Made by a program: the position numbers and the translations under genes
Shown here: one piece after another, positions 57,927-64,000 of the stretch
Layout: each line of letters starts with the position of its first letter
Position numbering within the stretch: position 1 is the first letter of the stretch
From: Nonomuraea rhodomycinica
GTDB lineage: Bacteria > Actinomycetota > Actinomycetes > Streptosporangiales > Streptosporangiaceae
Assembly (NCBI RefSeq): GCF_013363995.1
Contig: NZ_JABWGO010000016.1
Span: 1 to 64,000, forward strand
DNA: 64,000 nucleotides
Direction: 5' to 3'
The notes under the pieces: generated by a model
The model's input: only the letters and a program-made list of their open reading frames with translations
Told to the model about the DNA's origin: nothing
Databases searched by the model: none

Positions 57927-60032
57927 ATGACCGACGAGACGCGCCCGGGCGAAGGACGCATGCCGTCGGACTTCCCTGCGCCGCAGGGGCGCCCGGAGTT
58001 CCTGCCCGCGGACGGCCAGGCCGACCGGCCTGGCGGCGGGCCCGGGGCCCCCTCGTCGGCCGCCCAGGGACCGTGGGGCTCACCCTCCGACCCGTCGCCG
58101 GCTTCCGAGGACCCTGAGGGCTCCGAAGGCGCCGGTAACTCCGGGGGCCCGGGAGGCCCTGGGGGTTCCGGGGGCGCGCAGGGTGGCTGGCGGGCCCCGT
58201 CGGGTCAGCCGGGCGGCGCGCCGGTCTCCAACTCTCCCGAGGGGCCCTACAGCGGCCCCTCGTCGTCCGTCGGCTCTCCGCAGGGCCCTCATGGCGGCCC
58301 CTCGCCTTCCTTCGGGTCTCCTGAGGGTTCGCCCGGCGCCGCTTCGCCGTCCTTCTCCTCTCCTGGGGGATCCCCGGGCGGCCCCTCGCCCTCCTTCGGC
58401 TCTTCCGGTGACCGGGGTGCCGGCTCTTCTGACGAGCGCGGGCCCGGCGGGTCGCCGTTCCAGGCGGCCACGGGAGACGCCGCCCCAGGGCACGGCCCCG
58501 GCGAGGGCGCTCCGGGTGAGGGCGGTCCCGGCGGTGGTTCCGCTGGTGGCTTCAGTGGCCCGGGGGAGGGCGGCGGTCCGCCCTTCGGCCGGTCCGACGG
58601 CGGTGACACGCCTTTCGGGCGGCCTGACGGCGGTGACACGCCCTTCGGACGGCCGGACAGCGGCGAGGGCCCCTTCGGGCGCGCCGGGGACAACCCCTTC
58701 GGCCGGCCCGACGGCGGCGAGGCCGCGTTCGGCGCGGAAGGCCGGGAGCAGTCCTCCACCCGCACCTACGACAGCCCGTTCTTCGGCCCCGCCGCGGGCG
58801 CCTCGCCCTACGGCGGCGAGGCGGTTCCACCGCCACCGCGCCACGCGCTCGGCATGGGCCCGGGCTGGGCCCCGCCGCCCTCCGGCGGCGTCGCGGCGGC
58901 CCCACGACGGGGCCCCGGCACCGGCGTGCTCGTCGTGCTGGCCGTGGTCGTCGCCCTGGTCGCCTCCGCGCTCGGCAGCGTCGGCACCTACCTGCTCACC
59001 CGTTCCAACGGCACCGACCCGTCCTACAGCCTCGGCCCGCTCCCGAGCGGCGCCACCGACCGGGCGCCCGACTCGGTTGCCGGCGTGGCCGCGCGGGTGC
59101 TGCCCAGCGTGGTCTCGCTGGAGGTGGGCAACGGCAGCAACACCGAGGGCGCCACCGGCTCCGGGTTCCTGATCAAGAACGGTTACGTGGTGACGAACAA
59201 CCACGTGGTCGCCATGGCCGCCAAGGGCGGCGAGATCAAGATCCAGTTCTACAACCGCAAGACCACGACCGGCCGCATCGTGGGCCGCGACCCCGGCTCC
59301 GACCTGGCCGTGGTCAAGCCCGAGGACACCTTCGGCACGCCCGAGATCTCCCTCGGCAACTCCGACCAGGTCGTGGTGGGCGACCCGGTCATCGCGGTCG
59401 GCTCGCCGCTCGGCCTGACCGGCACGGTCACCACGGGCATCGTCAGCTCCCTCAACCGCCCGGTCATCGCCGGCGACGAGAACGGCGGCGCCGAGGAGCC
59501 CGCCTACATCAGCGCCATCCAGACCGACGCCGCCATCAACCCCGGCAACTCCGGCGGCCCGCTGGTCAACGGCAAGGGCGAGGTGGTGGGCGTCAACTCG
59601 GCGATCGCCACGCTGAGCCGTTCGCTGACCAACCAGAGCGGCAGCATCGGCCTCGGCTTCGCCATCCCGGTCAACCAGGCGCGGCGCGTGGCCGAGGAGC
59701 TGGTGACCAGCGGCAAGGCCAAGCGCCCCAAGATCGGCATCGTGCTCGACCCCGACTACAAGGGCCAGGGCGTCCGCATCGCCTCCGAGCCCACCGAGGG
59801 CCGCCAGCCGGTCGACCCGGGCGGTCCCGCCGCCAAGGCGGGGCTGAAGGCGGGCGACATCATCCTGGAGCTCGACGGCCTGCGCCTGCAGGACGGCAAC
59901 GAGCTCATCGCCCTCATCCGCAGCAAGGCGCCCGGCTCCCACATCACGGTCAAGTACCAGCGGGCGGGGCAGGAGCGCACGGCGACCCTCACGGTCACGG
60001 CCGACGACGAGCCCACGCCGTCGCCGTCCTGA
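57927..60032 (+). CDS. htrA: HtrA-family membrane serine protease with disordered N-terminus
   Basis: 701 residues. Residues 1-325 are a cytoplasmic Gly/Pro/Ser-rich disordered region with tandem FGRPDGGDTP repeats (about 225-270). One membrane helix (about 331-352) follows, then an extracytoplasmic trypsin-like protease with His426 (NNHVVA), Asp459 (GSDLAVV) and Ser542 (NPGNSGGPL), and a C-terminal PDZ domain (about 600-690). It degrades or refolds damaged envelope proteins. The N-terminal extension is far longer than in M. tuberculosis HtrA. It is downstream of sigE-rseA as in other actinobacteria. Confidence 0.92.
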   Translation: MTDETRPGEGRMPSDFPAPQGRPEFLPADGQADRPGGGPGAPSSAAQGPWGSPSDPSPASEDPEGSEGAGNSGGPGGPGGSGGAQGGWRAPSGQPGGAPVSNSPEGPYSGPSSSVGSPQGPHGGPSPSFGSPEGSPGAASPSFSSPGGSPGGPSPSFGSSGDRGAGSSDERGPGGSPFQAATGDAAPGHGPGEGAPGEGGPGGGSAGGFSGPGEGGGPPFGRSDGGDTPFGRPDGGDTPFGRPDSGEGPFGRAGDNPFGRPDGGEAAFGAEGREQSSTRTYDSPFFGPAAGASPYGGEAVPPPPRHALGMGPGWAPPPSGGVAAAPRRGPGTGVLVVLAVVVALVASALGSVGTYLLTRSNGTDPSYSLGPLPSGATDRAPDSVAGVAARVLPSVVSLEVGNGSNTEGATGSGFLIKNGYVVTNNHVVAMAAKGGEIKIQFYNRKTTTGRIVGRDPGSDLAVVKPEDTFGTPEISLGNSDQVVVGDPVIAVGSPLGLTGTVTTGIVSSLNRPVIAGDENGGAEEPAYISAIQTDAAINPGNSGGPLVNGKGEVVGVNSAIATLSRSLTNQSGSIGLGFAIPVNQARRVAEELVTSGKAKRPKIGIVLDPDYKGQGVRIASEPTEGRQPVDPGGPAAKAGLKAGDIILELDGLRLQDGNELIALIRSKAPGSHITVKYQRAGQERTATLTVTADDEPTPSPS

Positions 60033-60158
60033 TCCAGGGGCGGCCGGATGCGCGGGCCGGGGCGTCAGGGGCGGGCGGTCGATCCGACCGCCGGAGCCCT
60101 TAGTCTGGAATACGCCGGGGTTGTCCTCGGTGCATCAGGACTGCGCTAGGAGCTCACG

Positions 60159-60518
60159 GTGTTCGGACTCGGGTGGCTTGAGGTCGGGGCGCTGATCGTC
60201 ATCGCGCTTCTCGTCTTCGGGCCCGACAAGCTGCCTCAGGCGGCGGCGCAGGCCGGCAAGACGCTGCGCAACCTGCGCCGGATGGCCGCCAACGCGCGTG
60301 ACGATCTGCGGGCCGGCCTGCCGCCGGAGTACCGCGACTTCGACCCGGCCGATCTCAACCCGCGCACGTTCGTCCGCAAGCACCTGCTGGACGACATCGA
60401 GGACTCCTGGAACGCCAAGCCGGCGGAGGAGCCGGTGCTCACGGCCCCGCCCCTGCCGGAGCCGGTGGACGAGCTGGGCGTCGGCGAGATCCCGCCGTAC
60501 GACTCCGAGGCCACCTGA
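60159..60518 (+). CDS. tatB: Sec-independent protein translocase subunit TatB
   Basis: 119 residues: a short N-terminal membrane helix (residues 3-20, GWLEVGALIVIALLVFGP) with the FGP hinge, then an amphipathic helix (KLPQAAAQAGKTLRNLRRM) and a charged cytoplasmic tail. TatB binds twin-arginine precursors with TatC. It is distinguished from TatA by length and by genomic position between htrA and mrp. GTG 60159 has TAGGAGC upstream. It is monocistronic and followed by a strong bidirectional hairpin. Confidence 0.9.
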   Translation: MFGLGWLEVGALIVIALLVFGPDKLPQAAAQAGKTLRNLRRMAANARDDLRAGLPPEYRDFDPADLNPRTFVRKHLLDDIEDSWNAKPAEEPVLTAPPLPEPVDELGVGEIPPYDSEAT

Positions 60519-60557
60519 CCCGCCCGGTTCCTCCCGGAGCAACCCCAGGACAAGCGA

Positions 60558-60585
60558 CGGGCCCGCTCAGCTGTGAGCGGGCCCG
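60558..60585. terminator. Perfect 12-bp stem hairpin between tatB and mrp
   Basis: CGGGCCCGCTCA pairs exactly with TGAGCGGGCCCG over a 4 nt loop in the gap between the convergent stops. Confidence 0.8.
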
Positions 60586-60600
60586 AGGCGTGCGGCGCGG

Positions 60601-61740
60601 CTAGCGGCGGTTGGGCGACAGCCCGAGCTGCAGGCCCTTGAGGCTGGAGCCGCGCTTGCTCAGCGTGGCCGCGATCGAGCGGAGCTCGGCCGCCGCCGGC
60701 GCGTCGGGGTCGGTCAGCACCAGCGGCTTGCCCTCGTCGCCGCCCTCGCGCAGCCGCAGGTCGATCGGCACCTGGCCGAGCAGCGGCACCCGCGAGCCGA
60801 GCGTCCGGGTCAGCGCGTCGGCGACGGTCTGGCCGCCGCCCTCGCCGAAGACCGCGATGCGCTCGTCGCAGTGGGGGCACGGCAGCCACGCCATGTTCTC
60901 GATGACGCCGGCGATCTGCTGGTGGGTCTGGGCCGCGATCGAGCCGGCCCGCTCGGCCACCTCGGCGGCCGCCATCTGGGGCGTCGTCACGACGAGGATC
61001 TCGGCGGACGGCAGGCGCTGCGCGACCGAGATGGCGATGTCGCCGGTGCCCGGGGGCAGGTCGAGGAGCAGGACGTCGAGGTCGCCCCAGTACACGTCGG
61101 CCAGGAACTGGTGCAGTGCCCGGTCGAGCATCGGGCCGCGCCACACTACCGGCGTGTTGCCCTCCGGCTTGAACATGCCCACCGAGATGACCTTGATGTC
61201 ATGCGCCACCGGCGGCATGATCATGTCCTCGACCTTGGTCGGCCGCTCGGAGGCGCCCAGCATGCGCGGGATGCTGTGGCCGTAGATGTCGGCGTCGACG
61301 ATGCCGACCTTCAGGCCGCTCGCGGACATGGCGGCGGCCAGGTTGACCGTGACCGACGACTTGCCGACGCCGCCCTTGCCGCTGGCCACCGCGAAGACGC
61401 GGGTCAGCGAGCCGGGCTGGTTGAAGGGGATCTCCTTCTCGGGGGCCCGGTCGCCGCGCAGCTTCGTCTGCAGCTCCTTGCGCTGCTCGGTGCTCATGAC
61501 GTCCAGCTCGATCTCGACACCCGTGACACCGTCGAGCCGGGAGACCGAGGCGGTGACGTCGCGGCGGATGGTGTCCTTCAGCGGACAGCCCGCGATCGTG
61601 AGGTAGACGCCGACACGCACCACGCCGTCGGGCGTGATGTCGACGCTCTTGACCATCCCGAGATCGGTGATCGGACGACGGATCTCGGGGTCGATGACGG
61701 TGGCGAGGGCGGCCGTCACCTGTTCCTGGGTTGGTGCCAT
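60601..61740 (-). CDS. mrp: Mrp/ApbC iron-sulfur cluster carrier ATPase
   Basis: 379 residues: N-terminal MIP18/DUF59 domain (about 5-80, with GCPLKD) and a ParA-like ATPase domain with a deviant Walker A (GKGGVGKSS, Lys127), DADIYGHS, and the cluster-binding Cys288-x2-Cys291 (CPHC). It binds and delivers Fe-S clusters in the cytoplasm. ATG 61740 lacks a clear ribosome-binding site. Its place after tatB on the opposite strand is conserved in mycobacteria (Rv1229c). Confidence 0.92.
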   Translation of the reverse strand: MAPTQEQVTAALATVIDPEIRRPITDLGMVKSVDITPDGVVRVGVYLTIAGCPLKDTIRRDVTASVSRLDGVTGVEIELDVMSTEQRKELQTKLRGDRAPEKEIPFNQPGSLTRVFAVASGKGGVGKSSVTVNLAAAMSASGLKVGIVDADIYGHSIPRMLGASERPTKVEDMIMPPVAHDIKVISVGMFKPEGNTPVVWRGPMLDRALHQFLADVYWGDLDVLLLDLPPGTGDIAISVAQRLPSAEILVVTTPQMAAAEVAERAGSIAAQTHQQIAGVIENMAWLPCPHCDERIAVFGEGGGQTVADALTRTLGSRVPLLGQVPIDLRLREGGDEGKPLVLTDPDAPAAAELRSIAATLSKRGSSLKGLQLGLSPNRR

Positions 61741-61898
61741 CGAAGTCTCGGCACGAAGGGAGTGCCGTCCCTCCTTAGTGGTCTCTGTGTGACAGGCGCT
61801 GCACGCCGGTGAGGATGCCCCTCCATGGTATGAACCAGGGGCGCGGCGCGGTTAATCCACGCTGCACGACGGACTGTTTAGGTGTGCGTGCAACAAAC

Positions 61899-61904
61899 TA
61901 AGGT
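61899..61904 (+). promoter_or_regulatory. -10 box for leaderless marR
   Basis: TAAGGT lies 6 nt before GTG 61911; no ribosome-binding site is visible. The rest of the 170 bp gap between mrp and marR shows no gene. Confidence 0.35.
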
Positions 61905-61910
61905 TACTCC

Positions 61911-62375
61911 GTGACTCTTCTGCGCGACGAGCGCCTCACCGCCGAGGAGCTGGTGGTGTGGCGGATGCTGCAGCGGGCGCAGGTGCGGATCGCCCGGCAC
62001 CTGGAGGCCGAGCTGCTGGTCGCCCACGACCTTCCGCTCGCGTCGTACGACGTGCTGTCGCAGCTCGCCGAGGCGCCGGAGCGGCGGCTGCGGATGAACG
62101 ACCTGGCGGGCAGGGTGCTGCTGTCCCGCAGCGGCCTGACCCGGCTGATCGACCGGCTGCAGCGCGACGGGCTGGTGAACCGCGAGGCGTGCGAGAGCGA
62201 CGCCCGGGGGCTGTTCGCGGTGCTGACCGACGCGGGGGTGGCCCGGCTGGCCGAGGCGACGCCCACCTACCTGCGCGGCGTCCGCGCGCACTTCCTCGAC
62301 GCCCTGGGCCCGGACGAGATCGGCCAGGTGCGGGAGCTCGTGGCCCGCCTGACCGGCGCTACGGGCGCTCCCTGA
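61911..62375 (+). CDS. MarR-family transcriptional regulator
   Basis: 154 residues with the MarR winged-helix core: LASYDVLSQLAEAPERRLRM, NDLAGRVLLSRSGLTRLIDR (recognition helix) and LVNREACESDARGLFAVLTD (wing). Dimerisation helices are at both ends. The target and ligand are unknown. It is divergent from mrp, and its last 17 bp overlap the convergent DUF1003 gene. The GTG start is probably leaderless. Confidence 0.87.
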   Translation: MTLLRDERLTAEELVVWRMLQRAQVRIARHLEAELLVAHDLPLASYDVLSQLAEAPERRLRMNDLAGRVLLSRSGLTRLIDRLQRDGLVNREACESDARGLFAVLTDAGVARLAEATPTYLRGVRAHFLDALGPDEIGQVRELVARLTGATGAP

Positions 62376-62826
62376 GCTCCTCCAGCAGGTGCTGGAGCTC
62401 CGAGCGCAGGTAGTCGCGGGTGGCGACCTCGTTCAGGGCCATCCGCAGCGCCGCGATCTCCCGGGTCAGGTACTCGATCTCCGCCTGGTTGCGCTCGGCC
62501 GCCTCGCGGTCCTGCTCGTACTGCACCCGGTCACGGTCGGCCTGCCGGTTCTGGGCGAGCAGGATGAGCGGCGCCGCGTACGACGCCTGGAGCGACAGCA
62601 TGAGCGTGAGGAAGATGAACGGGTACGGGTCGAAGGCCAGCTCGGCCGGGGCGACGGCGTTCCAGAGCACCCAGACCGCCACGACCACCGTCATGTAGAC
62701 GATGAACCGCGCGGTTCCCAGGAAGCGGGCGATCCGCTCCGACAGGCGGCCGAACGCCTCCGGGTCGTAGTGGGGGCGCAGCGTGCGGCGCAGGTCGCGC
62801 GGCTGGTCCAGCCGCTCGGCCGTCAC
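62359..62826 (-). CDS. DUF1003 membrane protein
   Basis: 155 residues: two closely spaced membrane helices (about 41-60 and 69-92, FIVYMTVVVAVWVLWN and FIFLTLMLSLQASYAAPLIL) and a long C-terminal coiled coil (about 95-150). This is the DUF1003 family (Rv1231c-like), of unknown function, usually beside an MgtE_N/CBS protein as here. The GTG start is 52 bp after that gene's stop on the same strand. Confidence 0.85.
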   Translation of the reverse strand: MTAERLDQPRDLRRTLRPHYDPEAFGRLSERIARFLGTARFIVYMTVVVAVWVLWNAVAPAELAFDPYPFIFLTLMLSLQASYAAPLILLAQNRQADRDRVQYEQDREAAERNQAEIEYLTREIAALRMALNEVATRDYLRSELQHLLEELRERP

Positions 62827-62878
62827 GACGACGCCCCGATGCGCGGACCCGGTGCGGCGGGCCCCGGACGGCGGGCGG

Positions 62879-64000
62879 TCATGGGCGCGCGCCTTCGCGC
62901 CAGTCGGCCGGCAGCATGTGGTCCAGCACGTCGTCCACCGTGACCGCGCCCACCAGCCGCCCCAGCTCGTCGACCACCGGCGCCGCCACCAGGTTGTAGC
63001 TGGCGAGGTACTGGGCGACCTCCGGCAGTGTGAAGCCGGGTCGGATGGGGTCGATCGACGGGTCGAGCACCGAGCCCAGCAGCGTCGAGGGCGGGTCGCG
63101 CAGCAGCCGCTGGAAGTGGCTGACGCCCAGGTACGCCCCCGTGGGCGTCTCGTTCGGCGGCCGGGTGACGTACACCTGCGCCGCGACGGACGGCGAGAGG
63201 TCCTTCTGCCGGATGTGCGCGAGCGCCTCGGCGACCGTGGCGCTCGGCGGCAGGATGACCGGCTCGCTGGTCATCATGCCGCCGGCCGTGTCCTGCGGAT
63301 AGGTGAGCAGCCGCCGCACGGGCGCGGCCTCGCCCGGCTCCATCAGCGCCAGCAGGTGGGCGGCCTGGTCGGCGGGCAGGTCGTTGAGCAGGTCGGCCGC
63401 GTCGTCGGGGTCCATCTCCTCCAGCACGTCGGCGGCCCGAGCGGGTTCGAGCGTGCCGAGGATGCCGATCTGGTCGCGGGGCGGCAGCTCCTCCAGCACG
63501 TCGGCGAGCCGGTCGTCGTCGAGCGCGCGGGCGACCTCGATGCGCCGCTTGCCGGGCAGCTCGTGCAGGGCGCTGGCGATGTCGGCGGCCCGCATCGACT
63601 CGAACGCGGCGATCAGCCCGGCCGCGCCCTGGTCCTTCTGGAGCGCGTCGAACCCGGCCGCCTCCTCCCAGGCGACGATCCGGGGGTCGCGCCGCCGCCG
63701 GCCCCGGTACACGGCCACCTTGGTGATCTCCCAGGCCGACGGCCTGACCTCCTCCATGGCGAGGTCGAAGACGGTCATCGGCTCGCCGCCGACGGTCACG
63801 GTACGGTCCAGCATCTCGCCGATGACCAGCGTCTCGGTCGAGCGCTTCTCGAAGCGGCGCATGTTGAGCCGGCCCGTGAAGACGACCGCCCCGGCCTCGA
63901 TGCCGCGCACGCGGGTGACGGGCAGGAAGACGCGGCGACGCGGCTGGACCTCGACCACCATGCCGTGGACGGCGGGCCGCAGCGGGCCGCGCAGGCCGAC
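62879..64000 (-). CDS. MgtE_N / CBS-domain protein, 5'-truncated by the window edge
   Basis: The frame is open to the last base, so the N-terminus is missing. The visible part has a PRC-barrel-like stretch (VEVQPRRRVFLPVTRV), MgtE intracellular N-domain helical repeats (ADIASALHELPGKRR, ADVLEELPPRDQIGI, DADDL-type repeats) and two CBS domains (MMTSEPVILPP; DPSIDPIRPGFTLPEVAQYL). It lacks the MgtE channel domain, so it is a soluble sensor-like protein (Rv1232c type), possibly sensing magnesium or nucleotides for the neighbouring DUF1003 membrane protein. Confidence 0.85.
   Translation of the reverse strand, partial: VGLRGPLRPAVHGMVVEVQPRRRVFLPVTRVRGIEAGAVVFTGRLNMRRFEKRSTETLVIGEMLDRTVTVGGEPMTVFDLAMEEVRPSAWEITKVAVYRGRRRRDPRIVAWEEAAGFDALQKDQGAAGLIAAFESMRAADIASALHELPGKRRIEVARALDDDRLADVLEELPPRDQIGILGTLEPARAADVLEEMDPDDAADLLNDLPADQAAHLLALMEPGEAAPVRRLLTYPQDTAGGMMTSEPVILPPSATVAEALAHIRQKDLSPSVAAQVYVTRPPNETPTGAYLGVSHFQRLLRDPPSTLLGSVLDPSIDPIRPGFTLPEVAQYLASYNLVAAPVVDELGRLVGAVTVDDVLDHMLPADWREGARP

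Overview
The window is high-GC DNA with actinobacterial gene content: mycothiol deacetylase MshB, GTG/TTG starts, DUF3117, and a sigE-rseA-htrA-tatB-mrp block. From 44 to 64 kb the order dapC, dapD, dapE, LOG proteins, DivIVA-like protein, tag, DUF3117, O-methyltransferase, sigE, rseA, htrA, tatB, mrp, DUF1003 and MgtE_N/CBS follows the Mycobacterium Rv1201c-Rv1232c neighbourhood as I recall it. Overall content suggests Streptosporangiales (for example Nonomuraea-like); this is inference, since no 16S gene is present.

Layout. 0-2.9 kb: the end of a cluster resembling a conjugation or type IV secretion apparatus (Gly/Ser-rich tail, VirB8/TcpC-like protein, lytic transglycosylase-NlpC/P60 hydrolase, Nudix). 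3-4.4 kb: a proline-rich membrane protein. 4.4-15.3 kb: two different succinate:quinone oxidoreductase operons. The first (Sdh1 type, minus strand) lies below two Crp-like sites. The second (cytochrome b type, plus strand) is divergent from a LysR gene with a T-N11-A palindrome between them. A PP2C phosphatase / histidine kinase / response regulator operon sits between the two. 15.4-25.8 kb: APH-like kinase, heterodimeric ABC exporter with complementary degenerate ATP sites, WYL regulator, epoxide hydrolase, S9 peptidase, mshB, flavin reductase.

25.8-35.4 kb is the accessory-looking part. It carries several unrelated minisatellite arrays (17, 24, 45 and 39 bp units), some inside or at the 3' ends of genes. 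It also holds a secreted Thr/Pro-rich protein, a tiny HExxH membrane protein, a metallo-beta-lactamase-fold protein with a repeat-built tail, an ATC hydrolase behind a perfect palindrome, a penicillin-acylase-like hydrolase, and a CysRS-like protein that has lost HIGH and KMSKS. 35.4-41.4 kb holds the most novel-looking unit: two paralogous sigma-70-region-4-like proteins flanking a UvrD-type helicase with a RelE-like N-terminus. 41.5-43.8 kb: methyltransferase, orphan solute-binding lipoprotein and a stand-alone SH3-like protein.

43.8-64 kb is housekeeping: ferredoxin, lysine/DAP biosynthesis, LOG hydrolases, division/repair genes, leucyl aminopeptidase, the SigE envelope-stress regulon core with its anti-sigma factor and HtrA protease, TatB, Mrp, MarR, and a partial MgtE_N/CBS protein at the right edge.

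Across the window many first genes of transcription units have a TANNNT hexamer 6-8 nt before the start codon and no Shine-Dalgarno sequence, indicating widespread leaderless transcripts. This pattern was used to choose several starts. No tRNA, rRNA, CRISPR array, insertion sequence or prophage was recognised.
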